IMG/VR virus record: IMGVR_UViG_3300047668_000642
Coordinates: 1-36,372 of that record
Reading direction: 5' to 3' (one strand)
DNA: 36,372 nt
Source: a virus
Shown: positions 7,227 through 13,891 of the stretch, piece after piece
How the letters are laid out: each line of letters opens with the position of its first letter
Position numbering within the stretch: position 1 is the first letter of the stretch
The notes under the pieces: generated by a model
What the model was told of the DNA's origin: nothing
Database searches by the model: none
What the model saw: the letters and a program-made list of their open reading frames with translations, nothing else
Made by a program: the position numbers and the translations under genes

Positions 7227-7246
7227 AGCCGCCGCGTCTGGCGGCT
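7227..7246 (+). terminator. Candidate lysis-operon terminator hairpin
   Basis: A perfect seven-base-pair GC-rich stem (AGCCGCC/GGCGGCT) with a six-base loop starts 10 bases after the nuclease stop. There is no run of T after it, so it may act with Rho or as an RNA-stabilising end. Confidence 0.45.
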
Positions 7247-7380
7247 ACAAGCGAAATGTGGGTGGCTTTCTTCTAACACACAACCATTCGATGCCACGGG
7301 GCTTGGGCTGTTGTTGTTGGTCGCGCTGCTACCAGACTGCGCCAAACGACATGCAATCAGCGGCCACCCACACGATATAA

Positions 7381-7397
7381 TTACTATCGGATAGTAA
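7381..7397 (-). terminator. Weak AT-rich hairpin at end of leftward operon
   Basis: TTACTAT and ATAGTAA are perfectly complementary around a three-base loop, directly downstream of the stop of the leftward HTH gene (7399-7401). The stem is AT-rich, followed on the minus strand by TTATAT. The position suits a terminator, but the stem is weak. Confidence 0.3.
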
Positions 7398-7398
7398 C

Positions 7399-8154
7399 CT
7401 AGTCCCACTCGTGTTCATTTTCGATTGGAGACTTGCTGTAAACCCAGCGCCACTGGCGCTTCGTTCGTTCAGCTATGCGCACCAGCATCCGCACGCGATA
7501 CAGAGATCCCTGCTCGAACAGTTTCTCCAGGTAGTTGGATGTCCGCTGCACGTTCTGATAAATCAGATCCGACGCCTGTGTTGCCGTAAGGGCGTCTTCT
7601 GGGCCCATCAGCTTCAGCAATCTTTGGGCCTGCGCATCACCGAATTTTTTACGTCTTTCGGCCGCCGTGCGCGCGCTGGGCGACATTGGGCTTCGCTTGA
7701 TTTCCCGGTTTGACACTCGCCCCGGCGCACCGCCTTTGCGCGCCAGGTTTTCATGTTCCACCATGATGTGTCCCAGCTCAATCTCCCACCGGATATATGG
7801 ATCTGTGATGTTCTCGAGTTTAGCCTTCAGTCTGGCTTCGGGGGATCTGCTGTTACGGACTTCAGCAAATCGATCAGCGAGAGTATCTCCTGTATCCTCT
7901 GCTGAAGTCCCTGATCCAGAGCCGTCCTCGGCTCGCTCAGAATTAAGCTGCAAACTCTCTCGAGCCTCCCTATAATATGCGTGCCTCGCTCCAAATTCCC
8001 GTCCCTTTCGTTTTAGTGTGATGCCCAGTTCGTTCTTGATGCGGTGAACTGTAGACGTTGCAATGTTTAGCTTGTCGGCGATTTCGATCTGGGACATGCC
8101 CTGATCCGCCAAAATCTTTACCGCAGCGCGGTTGTATTTACTTACGGGTGTCAT
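7399..8154 (-). CDS. HTH-domain DNA-binding protein, possible phage regulator
   Basis: A 251-residue protein. Residues 5-45 hold a well-formed helix-turn-helix (AAVKILADQGMSQIEIADKLNIATSTVHRIKNELG) of the resolvase/transposase-like HTH type. The middle is charged and low-complexity. The C-terminal 80 residues (about 170-250) may form a second winged-helix-like domain (ALTATQASDLIYQNVQRTSNYLEKLFEQGSLYRVR). Two DNA-binding modules suggest a transcriptional regulator. The ATG is in an ATGA overlap with the preceding gene and has GGAGG upstream. It is the last gene of its operon. The target is unknown. Confidence 0.7.
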   Translation of the reverse strand: MTPVSKYNRAAVKILADQGMSQIEIADKLNIATSTVHRIKNELGITLKRKGREFGARHAYYREARESLQLNSERAEDGSGSGTSAEDTGDTLADRFAEVRNSRSPEARLKAKLENITDPYIRWEIELGHIMVEHENLARKGGAPGRVSNREIKRSPMSPSARTAAERRKKFGDAQAQRLLKLMGPEDALTATQASDLIYQNVQRTSNYLEKLFEQGSLYRVRMLVRIAERTKRQWRWVYSKSPIENEHEWD

Positions 8155-8333
8155 TCGTCGTCCTCCGCTTCGTCTTCCAGTGCCAGTATCGTGCCGTGGC
8201 CCGCGCAGTTATCGCACTCCTCGCTGTAGTCCTCGAAGTATCCAAACGGCACTGACGGCCCCTGCGTCACAAACCGGTCGTAAGTCATGGAGCCCGTGCC
8301 ATCACATTCTGGGCAATCAATCCTCTTTGTCAT
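8151..8333 (-). CDS. Small zinc-ribbon protein with two CxxCxGxG motifs
   Basis: A 60-residue protein with two DnaJ-type zinc-binding motifs, CPECDGTG near residues 7-14 and CDNCAGHG near 40-47, separated by about 25 residues, and an acidic tail (EDEAEDDE). The four cysteines would chelate one zinc ion, and such mini-DnaJ zinc fingers typically bind unfolded proteins or act as adaptors. AAAGGA lies upstream of the ATG. It overlaps the DUF6378-like gene upstream by 17 bases and the HTH gene downstream by ATGA. The function in the phage is unknown. Confidence 0.7.
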   Translation of the reverse strand: MTKRIDCPECDGTGSMTYDRFVTQGPSVPFGYFEDYSEECDNCAGHGTILALEDEAEDDE

Positions 8334-8616
8334 TGTCGTGTCCTTTCATTGCTAATTCTCCAGCGCAGGCAGAGTAGCCAGCCAAATCCACAAAATTATC
8401 TAAGTGGGTCTTGTTGGACTTTGCTCTTGCCAGCTTCACCATGGCCATCATCAGGCCGACGTCAACGGCGTCGACAAAGGGCGCACCGAGGTGAATATTC
8501 CAGTATGCGGCTATGGTGGAGAAGTTGTCCTCCATAGATCCGTGATCGGCTGCGCGGTCCCGCGTGACATAGTCTTTGGCGGTGTCCAAAATAGACGCTC
8601 TAGTGTGTTTTGGCAT
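8317..8616 (-). CDS. DUF6378-like small phage protein
   Basis: A 99-residue protein matching the pattern of the DUF6378 phage family. There is a DHGSMEDNFSTIAAYWNIHLG segment with an aromatic/acidic motif, a VDVGLMMAMVKLARAKSN helix, and HLDNFVDLAGYSACAGELA near the C-terminus. Family members occur widely in tailed phages; their biochemical role is not established, and a relation to MazG-like all-alpha NTP pyrophosphatases is only a possibility. GGGAGG lies seven bases before the ATG, and the start overlaps the stop of the lipoprotein gene as TGATG. Confidence 0.7.
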   Translation of the reverse strand: MPKHTRASILDTAKDYVTRDRAADHGSMEDNFSTIAAYWNIHLGAPFVDAVDVGLMMAMVKLARAKSNKTHLDNFVDLAGYSACAGELAMKGHDNDKED

Positions 8617-8759
8617 CAGAGTGCCTCCCAGTGTGTTGGACGCGCCTGCGGGCGGTCTGTGTGGCTCTCAGAGGCATCTGGGAGCGTGCACGCGACCAGC
8701 AGGGCACACAGCGCCATCGTGGTCGCGAGGATGACGTGATCTTGGACGTCAGCTTTCAT
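8616..8759 (-). CDS. Small phage lipoprotein
   Basis: A 47-residue protein with a type II (lipoprotein) signal. A short polar N-terminus is followed by a hydrophobic core (VILATTMALCALL) and a lipobox LVAC, with the lipidated cysteine at about residue 24. That leaves a mature peptide of roughly 24 residues rich in polar residues and prolines. Small phage lipoproteins include outer-membrane spanins (Rz1) and superinfection-exclusion proteins. It lies outside the lysis cassette, so exclusion or envelope modification is as likely as a spanin role. It begins in an ATGA overlap with the preceding gene and ends in TGATG. Confidence 0.65.
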   Translation of the reverse strand: MKADVQDHVILATTMALCALLVACTLPDASESHTDRPQARPTHWEAL

Positions 8760-9280
8760 TTTAAGAACCCCGCCGCGTTTTTGCACCACAGCGACCAGGA
8801 CGCGCTGACTTGGTCCGGCCGGTCGTAGATCTTGGCCACGGACACTAGGTTTTGCTTGAAGATATTGTGCATCAGGCTGCCGGCGCGCTTTGATGATATG
8901 CCGAGAAAATTTGCCATTTCTGAGGTGCGGAACGGACGGTCGCCCATCTTGTCCAGCGCGGCGTGGACCTTGCTGGCCATGCTGGCATCGCCGGTAGCCG
9001 GATCCCACGAGAACAAGTCGCACTCGGCGCGGACTGCGTCGGAAATTTCGTCGGCGTCAGACTTTTTGAGGTGGACGACGGCGTGCGTGACAAACCACGG
9101 CGTGCGGCCGCGTGGGTCGCGATCGTTATCGACCAGCGTCGCATCGAACAGGTCGCCGACTTCGATGTCGCCCATTTGGGTCAGGATCGAGTTGGGAATG
9201 TACGCCTGCTGGAAGTCATCCTGCGTAATGGCGAACGCGTAGTTCTCGCCGACGTAGGTTACTTGTATCTCTTTTTTCAT
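8756..9280 (-). CDS. OB/cold-shock-like and winged-helix protein
   Basis: A 174-residue protein with two apparent parts. The first 65 residues (KEIQVTYVGENYAFAITQ, then IPNSILTQMGDIEVGDLFDATLVDN) resemble a cold-shock or S1-like OB barrel. Residues about 110-160 (RPFRTSEMANFLGISSKRAG, then LMHNIFKQNLVSVAKIY) read as a winged helix. The combination suggests nucleic-acid binding and gene regulation; the family was not recognised. The ATG at 9280 is chosen because GGAGAG precedes it; a GTG at 9310 would add 10 residues without a ribosome binding site. It is the first gene of a five-gene operon. Confidence 0.65.
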   Translation of the reverse strand: MKKEIQVTYVGENYAFAITQDDFQQAYIPNSILTQMGDIEVGDLFDATLVDNDRDPRGRTPWFVTHAVVHLKKSDADEISDAVRAECDLFSWDPATGDASMASKVHAALDKMGDRPFRTSEMANFLGISSKRAGSLMHNIFKQNLVSVAKIYDRPDQVSASWSLWCKNAAGFLK

Positions 9281-9316
9281 TTGGTCTCTCCAATCTTGAT
9301 TGTTAGGCACTTCTCT

Positions 9317-9352
9317 AAAGGGGTAATTACTTCGTGAAGTCGTTACCCCTTT
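9317..9352. terminator. Long imperfect hairpin upstream of leftward accessory operon
   Basis: AAAGGGGTAA (9317-9326) and TTACCCCTTT (9343-9352) form a perfect 10-base-pair stem enclosing an inner ACTTC-GT-GAAGT stem. On the minus strand the outer arm ends CCCCTTTAG. It lies between the UUCG hairpin that follows the 9392 gene and the start of the 9280 gene. It may be a terminator, an operator or an RNA processing site. Confidence 0.5.
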
Positions 9353-9365
9353 ACGGAGGTGTCTG

Positions 9366-9385
9366 CGGGGAGCCGAAGCTCCCCG
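9366..9385 (-). terminator. Hairpin with UUCG loop after the 9392-9622 gene
   Basis: On the minus strand CGGGGAGC-TTCG-GCTCCCCG is a perfect eight-base-pair stem closed by the very stable UUCG tetraloop, six bases after the stop codon. There is no T-tract directly after it. Confidence 0.6.
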
Positions 9386-9391
9386 GTAGCT

Positions 9392-9622
9392 TTAGTGAGG
9401 CTCGTGGCCCCAAGACCCTCGCCCGTTAAAGGTGCCAGTTTCCGCCGCCGCGTAATACTCAGGAACTTCCGTTCCCCGGCTTGCAATCTCACCAGCGTAG
9501 TCCTTGGCAAGATTGGCATTCATGCGGCCCTTGGTGTGGCCGATTGCCCCGCAGTCAGTAGAGGCTGCGTTGCTGTACCAGATCAAAAGATCGGTAGTGG
9601 TGAAAGAAGAAAGTTTAGACAT
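9392..9622 (-). CDS. Small hypothetical protein between hairpins
   Basis: A 76-residue protein of unknown function, polar with several Gly and Thr residues, no membrane segment and no recognised motif. A strong ribosome binding site (GGGAGGG) lies six bases before its ATG. It is bracketed by two GC-rich tetraloop hairpins (9366-9385 downstream, 9646-9663 upstream), so its transcript is probably a discrete or processed unit. The internal Asn-Ala-Asn-Leu-Ala stretch gives no functional hint. Confidence 0.6.
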   Translation of the reverse strand: MSKLSSFTTTDLLIWYSNAASTDCGAIGHTKGRMNANLAKDYAGEIASRGTEVPEYYAAAETGTFNGRGSWGHEPH

Positions 9623-9645
9623 GGTGTGCCCTCCCGAGCGTTGGT

Positions 9646-9663
9646 GGGGAGCCGTAGCTCCCC
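9646..9663 (-). terminator. Hairpin after the 9670-10071 gene
   Basis: GGGGAGC-N4-GCTCCCC is a perfect seven-base-pair stem with a TACG loop on the minus strand, beginning six bases after the stop of the upstream gene. The stem sequence is identical to that of the hairpin at 9366-9385, so the two are copies. Confidence 0.6.
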
Positions 9664-9669
9664 GGTTGA

Positions 9670-10071
9670 TTAGACTGCTGCTTCATCTACCATCTCAAGG
9701 CTGATATTGTCGTTGGGTGTGCTGACGATTTTAAAGGTCTTGCCGTGGAACTTGATTTTGTCGCCATGCTCTTGCAGGAATGAATATTCCCGTTTGCGTT
9801 CGCCGGAGCTGATCATAACGCAGTTTTGAGTTGCAAAATGTAGTTTGTGGCCACGCTTTTTTGCATCTTCAACAGCTTCAAATGGGCACATGCACACATC
9901 AATGGCGCATGAAATCACGCTACCTAGAGTGTAAAAATGGTGCATTGTGCCGTAGCGTTTAGTTTCAAACGCAATAGCGATTATGTCGTTTTCCTTGTAA
10001 CCCTGCCATTCATTTTTGGCTGCAAAGATAGTGTGGGCTGGGCCTTCAAATTTGATTTCGCGTTGTGCCAT
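9670..10071 (-). CDS. Hypothetical protein behind a CtrA-box leader
   Basis: A 133-residue protein of unknown function with no membrane segment. It is rich in beta-prone stretches and contains a Cys-rich patch (CAIDVCMCPFEA, around residues 55-66). The start at 10071 is taken because AAAGGAA lies seven bases upstream and because it matches the start used by the gene at 30431, which has a nearly identical 54-base leader. A longer frame to 10137 would begin inside that leader. Its expression is therefore probably co-regulated with the gene at 30431, although the proteins are unrelated. Confidence 0.7.
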   Translation of the reverse strand: MAQREIKFEGPAHTIFAAKNEWQGYKENDIIAIAFETKRYGTMHHFYTLGSVISCAIDVCMCPFEAVEDAKKRGHKLHFATQNCVMISSGERKREYSFLQEHGDKIKFHGKTFKIVSTPNDNISLEMVDEAAV

Positions 10072-10122
10072 GTCCGTATTCCTTTGTTTGTGTCTCTCTA
10101 TATAAGTTACCCTAATGTTAAC
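10069..10122 (-). promoter_or_regulatory. Duplicated leader/promoter with CtrA-like box, copy 1
   Basis: Read leftward, it starts GTTAACATTAGGGTAAC, passes TATATA (10104-10099), and reaches a shared AGAGAGACAC stretch and AAAGGAATACGGAC before the ATG. It aligns to 30381-30433 with three substitutions and one single-base gap. TTAA-N7-GTAAC (10106-10121) is one mismatch from the CtrA box and lies just upstream of a -10-like TATATA. Confidence 0.65.
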
Positions 10123-10205
10123 ATCATACCTTTGCAAGCACTAAATGTTCACATAGGCGAAAAAATGTTATACGGTCTCCCGGTGACACATATGGAGGGT
10201 CCACA

Positions 10206-10406
10206 ATGTTAGACGACGACACCAAAGAACTCGTGCGCAATCTCAGCAGTCCGCACCGGGTGCTCAACCCCGTGGCGCTGTTTAAGTTTTGCGAGCGGGC
10301 GGCCACGATCATCCAAGATCAGGCGGCGGCGCTGCACCAGGCTGCCGCAGACACGTTAAAGGCGCAGCCCGCGAAGACTGCGCCTAAAGCGTCAACAAGA
10401 AAATAG
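10206..10406 (+). CDS. Small hypothetical rightward protein
   Basis: A 66-residue protein of unknown function. It is helical (DDTKELVRNL, later FCERAATIIQDQAAALHQAAADTL), with a basic Lys/Ala/Pro-rich tail. GGAGGG lies six bases before its ATG. It stands alone on the plus strand between two leftward blocks, divergent from the 10071 gene and convergent with the 766-residue virion protein, whose stop lies three bases beyond its own. An isolated gene of this kind is typical of accessory cargo. Confidence 0.65.
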   Translation: MLDDDTKELVRNLSSPHRVLNPVALFKFCERAATIIQDQAAALHQAAADTLKAQPAKTAPKASTRK

Positions 10407-10409
10407 CGG

Positions 10410-12710
10410 TTAGCGGGGGCCGGGCATGAACCGCAAGAGCGGGTTCATTTCCGGCAGCTCAGCGCCCTGCGCGCCGCCCATGCCGAGGCTGAGTAGTCCG
10501 CCGGTCACGTTTTGCTGGGCAAGTTGTCGCCTGTCACGCGCGCCTGCGATTAGAGGCTGAGCCTGCCTCATGCGCTGCGCCTGACGCATTAACTCCTCTG
10601 GAGACAGTCTCTGAGACAGCACCGGAGCCAGCTCTCGGCTGACTTCCTGGATGCGTTGGGCCTGACTTGGGCCGCCGATTACTGCCTGAGTAACTCCGCG
10701 CGAAACCGCAGGCAGCAAGCCTGCTTGACCAATTGTCTCCGCCATCGAGGTGCCAATCAGCTCCTTAAAGCGCGCCTCAACTGCCTGACGAATGGCCGTC
10801 TTGGAGTTTTGGGCAATTGACGCAGACATTGTCAGCGCCTGCGACGCTTGGCCGATTTTTTCCGATATGGCCTCAAAGCCTGGTTCTCCGAGAACCATCC
10901 TCATCTTGGTGGCTACGGCGCGGCTGTTCATAACTCTAAGCTGAGCCAGTGCCTCGACGACTTCCATCGTGTTGTCTTGCGTCGGGCTCATTCTGGCGTT
11001 CGCCGCGATTTCGTCAAGTCGATTGCGTAAAGCTGTTCTGACCTGTTTCAGCTCAGTCGGGCCCATCTGGTCTAAGGTGATCGACACCTCCTCGCGCGTG
11101 ATCCTCGGGTTTAGTAAATCGTTACCGAGGTCGGCCGCAATTTTCTGGTCGATGGCGTCCTTGCCGGCGGCTCTGGCTTTACCATAATCTGGGCTGACTT
11201 CGTCCATGGCCCGGCGAAGCTGTATCGCCAAAGCTGTTTTTGACCGATACCCCTCAATGTCTCCAGACCGTTTAAGCTCTTGAGCGCGGCTGTGCAGCCG
11301 TCTGGTTGTGTAGTCCAGCGTCTCAATTGTCGGAGTGCGCCACGCCACATACCCGTCAGGAGTGGATCTTACGTTAACCCCGCTGGTGCCCGAACTTAAT
11401 ATCTCGTTGGCTGTTGTTTCGCTGACCTTCGTCGGCATGACGTAGTTAAACTCCGCTCCGCCTTCGCGCAGTAGAGTTGTAGCCCCGCTCAAGTCAGACG
11501 GGTCAACCCGTTTAAAAAGATCAAGAACCACGTCTGACGCTTCGTCACCGGGGATGACTTCTGAGCTGTAAGCGCTGCCGTATGCTTCTCTTCTAGCTGT
11601 GGCGGTGTCCTTCATTATGTCGGATTTTTGCCCTATTCGTCCGGCTGTAACTTTTCCAAGCACGTCATCAAGCCGAGCGCTAAGATCGTCCGACGCCGCC
11701 GAAGCAGTCTCGCGCAAGTTTTTCTGAACGATGGACGCGCCGGGGCCAGGAGTGTTGGCCACGACATCAAGTAAATTTGTCATGTTTGGTCCGAGACCGC
11801 CAACCGCGCCGAATGGCGTGTTTGCGTTCATTGCAGCCACCGGCGCGTCAGCCTCGATGGCGTCACGCACGACCTTGGCCGCGTCTTTCTTAAACCCGAT
11901 GTCTGAGATAACTTTGCGAATTGGCAGCTGGCTAAACCAGTCAATGCCGGATGCAACAATTTCGCCAGCAAATGGGGCGACGGCTCCCAGTGGGGCGCCA
12001 AACAGTGCGCCGGTGGTCATTTCCCTTTTCGCGGTCTCTGCGCCGCCGTCGCCATATCCGGCCACGGCGCCCTCAAGAGCGCCACCCGCGCCGCCATAGG
12101 TCGCGCCTTGTAAGGCTTGTCCGGCGCGAGTTTGCGCAGTTATTAAGCTCGGGGCTCGAGCAGCTATACCAGTTGCCAGGCCGGTAGACAGTCGGGATGC
12201 GGCGGTCATCTTTGGGTTAAGAGCTGACTGCAAATCTATTGCGCTGCTGATTGTGTCGGCGCTGACCGGGGCCTGCGCCTCTCCGCCAAACATCGCACGC
12301 ATCCGCTGCATCAACGGGTCCACGGTAGTCATAGCTTCCTCAACATATCCTCGGCCAAACGGAACGCCCTTCAAAGAGGAGGCAGCCGCAGTCACGGCGG
12401 GGCCGCCAATCATATCTTGGGCTATTGACCCCTTAATGACCAAGCCAGCGTCGCCCTTGAGCTGCATTATCTGCCTGACCTTTTCGTTGTCAGATATCAC
12501 ATATCCGCTGTCTCGGTACGACAGCTCGCCCTGCGGGTTTTCAGTTACACGCCCGCCGCCCTCATATTCTGCAATAATTTTGAGACCCTCTGGTAGGTCG
12601 GACGGCCCCGCATCTTGCGAAAAATACATATCCATCAAGCGGTCTTTGTCGGCGGTCCTGCCCTCGGCTGCGGCTGCTTTGGCGAGCGCTAATATCTCTT
12701 GCTTATCCAT
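10410..12710 (-). CDS. Large internal virion (DNA ejection) protein
   Basis: A 766-residue protein, the last and largest of the virion genes. The Ala/Gly-rich region at about 190-260 (GATYGGAGGALEGAVAGYG) is a glycine-zipper-like hydrophobic segment that could insert into membrane. The rest is mainly helical, and the C-terminus ends in Pro/Gln-rich sequence. Podovirus ejection proteins such as P22 gp16 and T7 gp15/gp16 have comparable composition and occupy the same end of the structural operon. No enzymatic motif was seen. Start and previous stop overlap as TAATG, with GGGAGGG upstream. The role as ejection protein is inferred from position and composition. Confidence 0.7.
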   Translation of the reverse strand: MDKQEILALAKAAAAEGRTADKDRLMDMYFSQDAGPSDLPEGLKIIAEYEGGGRVTENPQGELSYRDSGYVISDNEKVRQIMQLKGDAGLVIKGSIAQDMIGGPAVTAAASSLKGVPFGRGYVEEAMTTVDPLMQRMRAMFGGEAQAPVSADTISSAIDLQSALNPKMTAASRLSTGLATGIAARAPSLITAQTRAGQALQGATYGGAGGALEGAVAGYGDGGAETAKREMTTGALFGAPLGAVAPFAGEIVASGIDWFSQLPIRKVISDIGFKKDAAKVVRDAIEADAPVAAMNANTPFGAVGGLGPNMTNLLDVVANTPGPGASIVQKNLRETASAASDDLSARLDDVLGKVTAGRIGQKSDIMKDTATARREAYGSAYSSEVIPGDEASDVVLDLFKRVDPSDLSGATTLLREGGAEFNYVMPTKVSETTANEILSSGTSGVNVRSTPDGYVAWRTPTIETLDYTTRRLHSRAQELKRSGDIEGYRSKTALAIQLRRAMDEVSPDYGKARAAGKDAIDQKIAADLGNDLLNPRITREEVSITLDQMGPTELKQVRTALRNRLDEIAANARMSPTQDNTMEVVEALAQLRVMNSRAVATKMRMVLGEPGFEAISEKIGQASQALTMSASIAQNSKTAIRQAVEARFKELIGTSMAETIGQAGLLPAVSRGVTQAVIGGPSQAQRIQEVSRELAPVLSQRLSPEELMRQAQRMRQAQPLIAGARDRRQLAQQNVTGGLLSLGMGGAQGAELPEMNPLLRFMPGPR

Positions 12711-13891
12711 TAACCGTTGCCCTCCCGTCGCTTTCGCTCTTGCTCAATGAAATCTGCGTCGCTGAGCGGGTCGGCGTTGCTGCTCGGTGATCCTCCAGCC
12801 CAGGCTGGACGCTCTGGCAAGCCCAAGAACATAGTAATTTTTTTTGCGTCTTCGTCGTTGGCGCCTCGGTACAGGTCTGAAATGACCGTGCGATAATGCC
12901 CCTGCACCTTGCCTAATTGAGTTTTGGTGACATCTGCGCCGGCCGCAAGGTCAACCCTTGCCAACTCTGTCTTGAGTATTTCTAGTTCTGACTGGTTTAG
13001 CGCGCCCATAGTAGCGCCGGTTGCCTTCAGTGCCTTCAAGCTGTCAAGGGCAAGAGATGAAACAACACTTTTAACAAGAGCATCAGTTTTGCCGGCTGGG
13101 GTCATCGCGATGTTTCTGGTCGCCCAAGCCCAAATTCCAGTTGTCATGGTCGGATCTTCGTCAATCATGCCTATGATGCTGTCGATATCTCTTAGCGTTG
13201 ACACCGCCGACCTTCCGCGTAGCTCATCGCTTGACTGCTTTTGTGCCGAAGCATCTAGCGCCGCCAACAATGACTTGCCATACTCCACGGTGGCAGGGTT
13301 AAGCAGTAACGCCATCGCCTGCTTCCTCTGCGCGTCAAGGTCTCCGACGCCCGCAGCACCGCCGCCCATCAGTCCCTGCAACATCTGCCGCTGAGCCTGC
13401 GCGGCCGTAGCCTTGCGCGTCATGTCGGCCTGCTCGTTGAAGCGGCTCATCATGGCGTTAATACTTCCGCCCTGCTGGCCCTGCAACGCCGCGCCGGCGT
13501 CGGACAGCCCGGCAAACGCCAGCATTCGCCTCTGCGTCTTGGACAGGCTCTCGTATGGATCGGCTGGCACCGCCGGCGCTTGTGCCGCCAGCAGCTGCTG
13601 GATCAGCGCCATGTTGTTCTGCGCCGGAGCGTTCACGGCGGGCGCTGCCGCTGGCACAACATTCGCTGGCACGTCGGGGCCGACGTCTGGCGCTGCGGGC
13701 GCAAAAGTCTCGGCGGCTTCCGCTGGTACTGTCGCGGATACTGGCGTAATCGAGGGGCCAGTCAAGAAAGCTGCCTCGTCTTCTAATGCTTGATCGCCCA
13801 CCTTGGCGTCGAATGAGCTGTTAATTCCTGCAGCCATCAGCTTGTCAATGTCTGCCTGTGTTAAGATCTTCGGTTCCATGTTATCGTCCAA
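12710..13891 (-). CDS. Probable internal virion/DNA transfer protein
   Basis: A 393-residue protein. Residues 20-110 are Ala/Pro-rich and disordered. Residues 110-200 are Gln/Met/Ala-rich helices (RQMLQGLMGGGAAGVG). The C-terminal third contains the GATMGALNQSELEILKTEL stretch seen in phage DNA-transfer proteins. It ends in an acidic/basic tail. Two starts are possible: 13891, overlapping the previous gene by 11 bases, or 13879; neither has a strong ribosome binding site. It lies between the S74-tipped protein and the 766-residue ejection protein. Function is inferred from context. Confidence 0.65.
   Translation of the reverse strand: MDDNMEPKILTQADIDKLMAAGINSSFDAKVGDQALEDEAAFLTGPSITPVSATVPAEAAETFAPAAPDVGPDVPANVVPAAAPAVNAPAQNNMALIQQLLAAQAPAVPADPYESLSKTQRRMLAFAGLSDAGAALQGQQGGSINAMMSRFNEQADMTRKATAAQAQRQMLQGLMGGGAAGVGDLDAQRKQAMALLLNPATVEYGKSLLAALDASAQKQSSDELRGRSAVSTLRDIDSIIGMIDEDPTMTTGIWAWATRNIAMTPAGKTDALVKSVVSSLALDSLKALKATGATMGALNQSELEILKTELARVDLAAGADVTKTQLGKVQGHYRTVISDLYRGANDEDAKKITMFLGLPERPAWAGGSPSSNADPLSDADFIEQERKRREGNG

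Larger units (their letters stand above)
7217..7398. other. Intergenic gap between convergent operons, two hairpins
   Basis: This 182-base gap separates the rightward lysis operon from the leftward accessory operon. It contains AGCCGCC-N6-GGCGGCT (7227-7246) and TTACTAT-CGG-ATAGTAA (7381-7397). These are placed where terminators for each operon would be, although neither has a clear T-tract. A 61-residue TTG-initiated frame across the gap has no ribosome binding site and is not called. Confidence 0.5.

Noticed and set aside
7209-7394. TTG-started plus-strand frame of 61 residues after the nuclease
   Set aside because: No ribosome binding site, runs through a hairpin, no family pattern.
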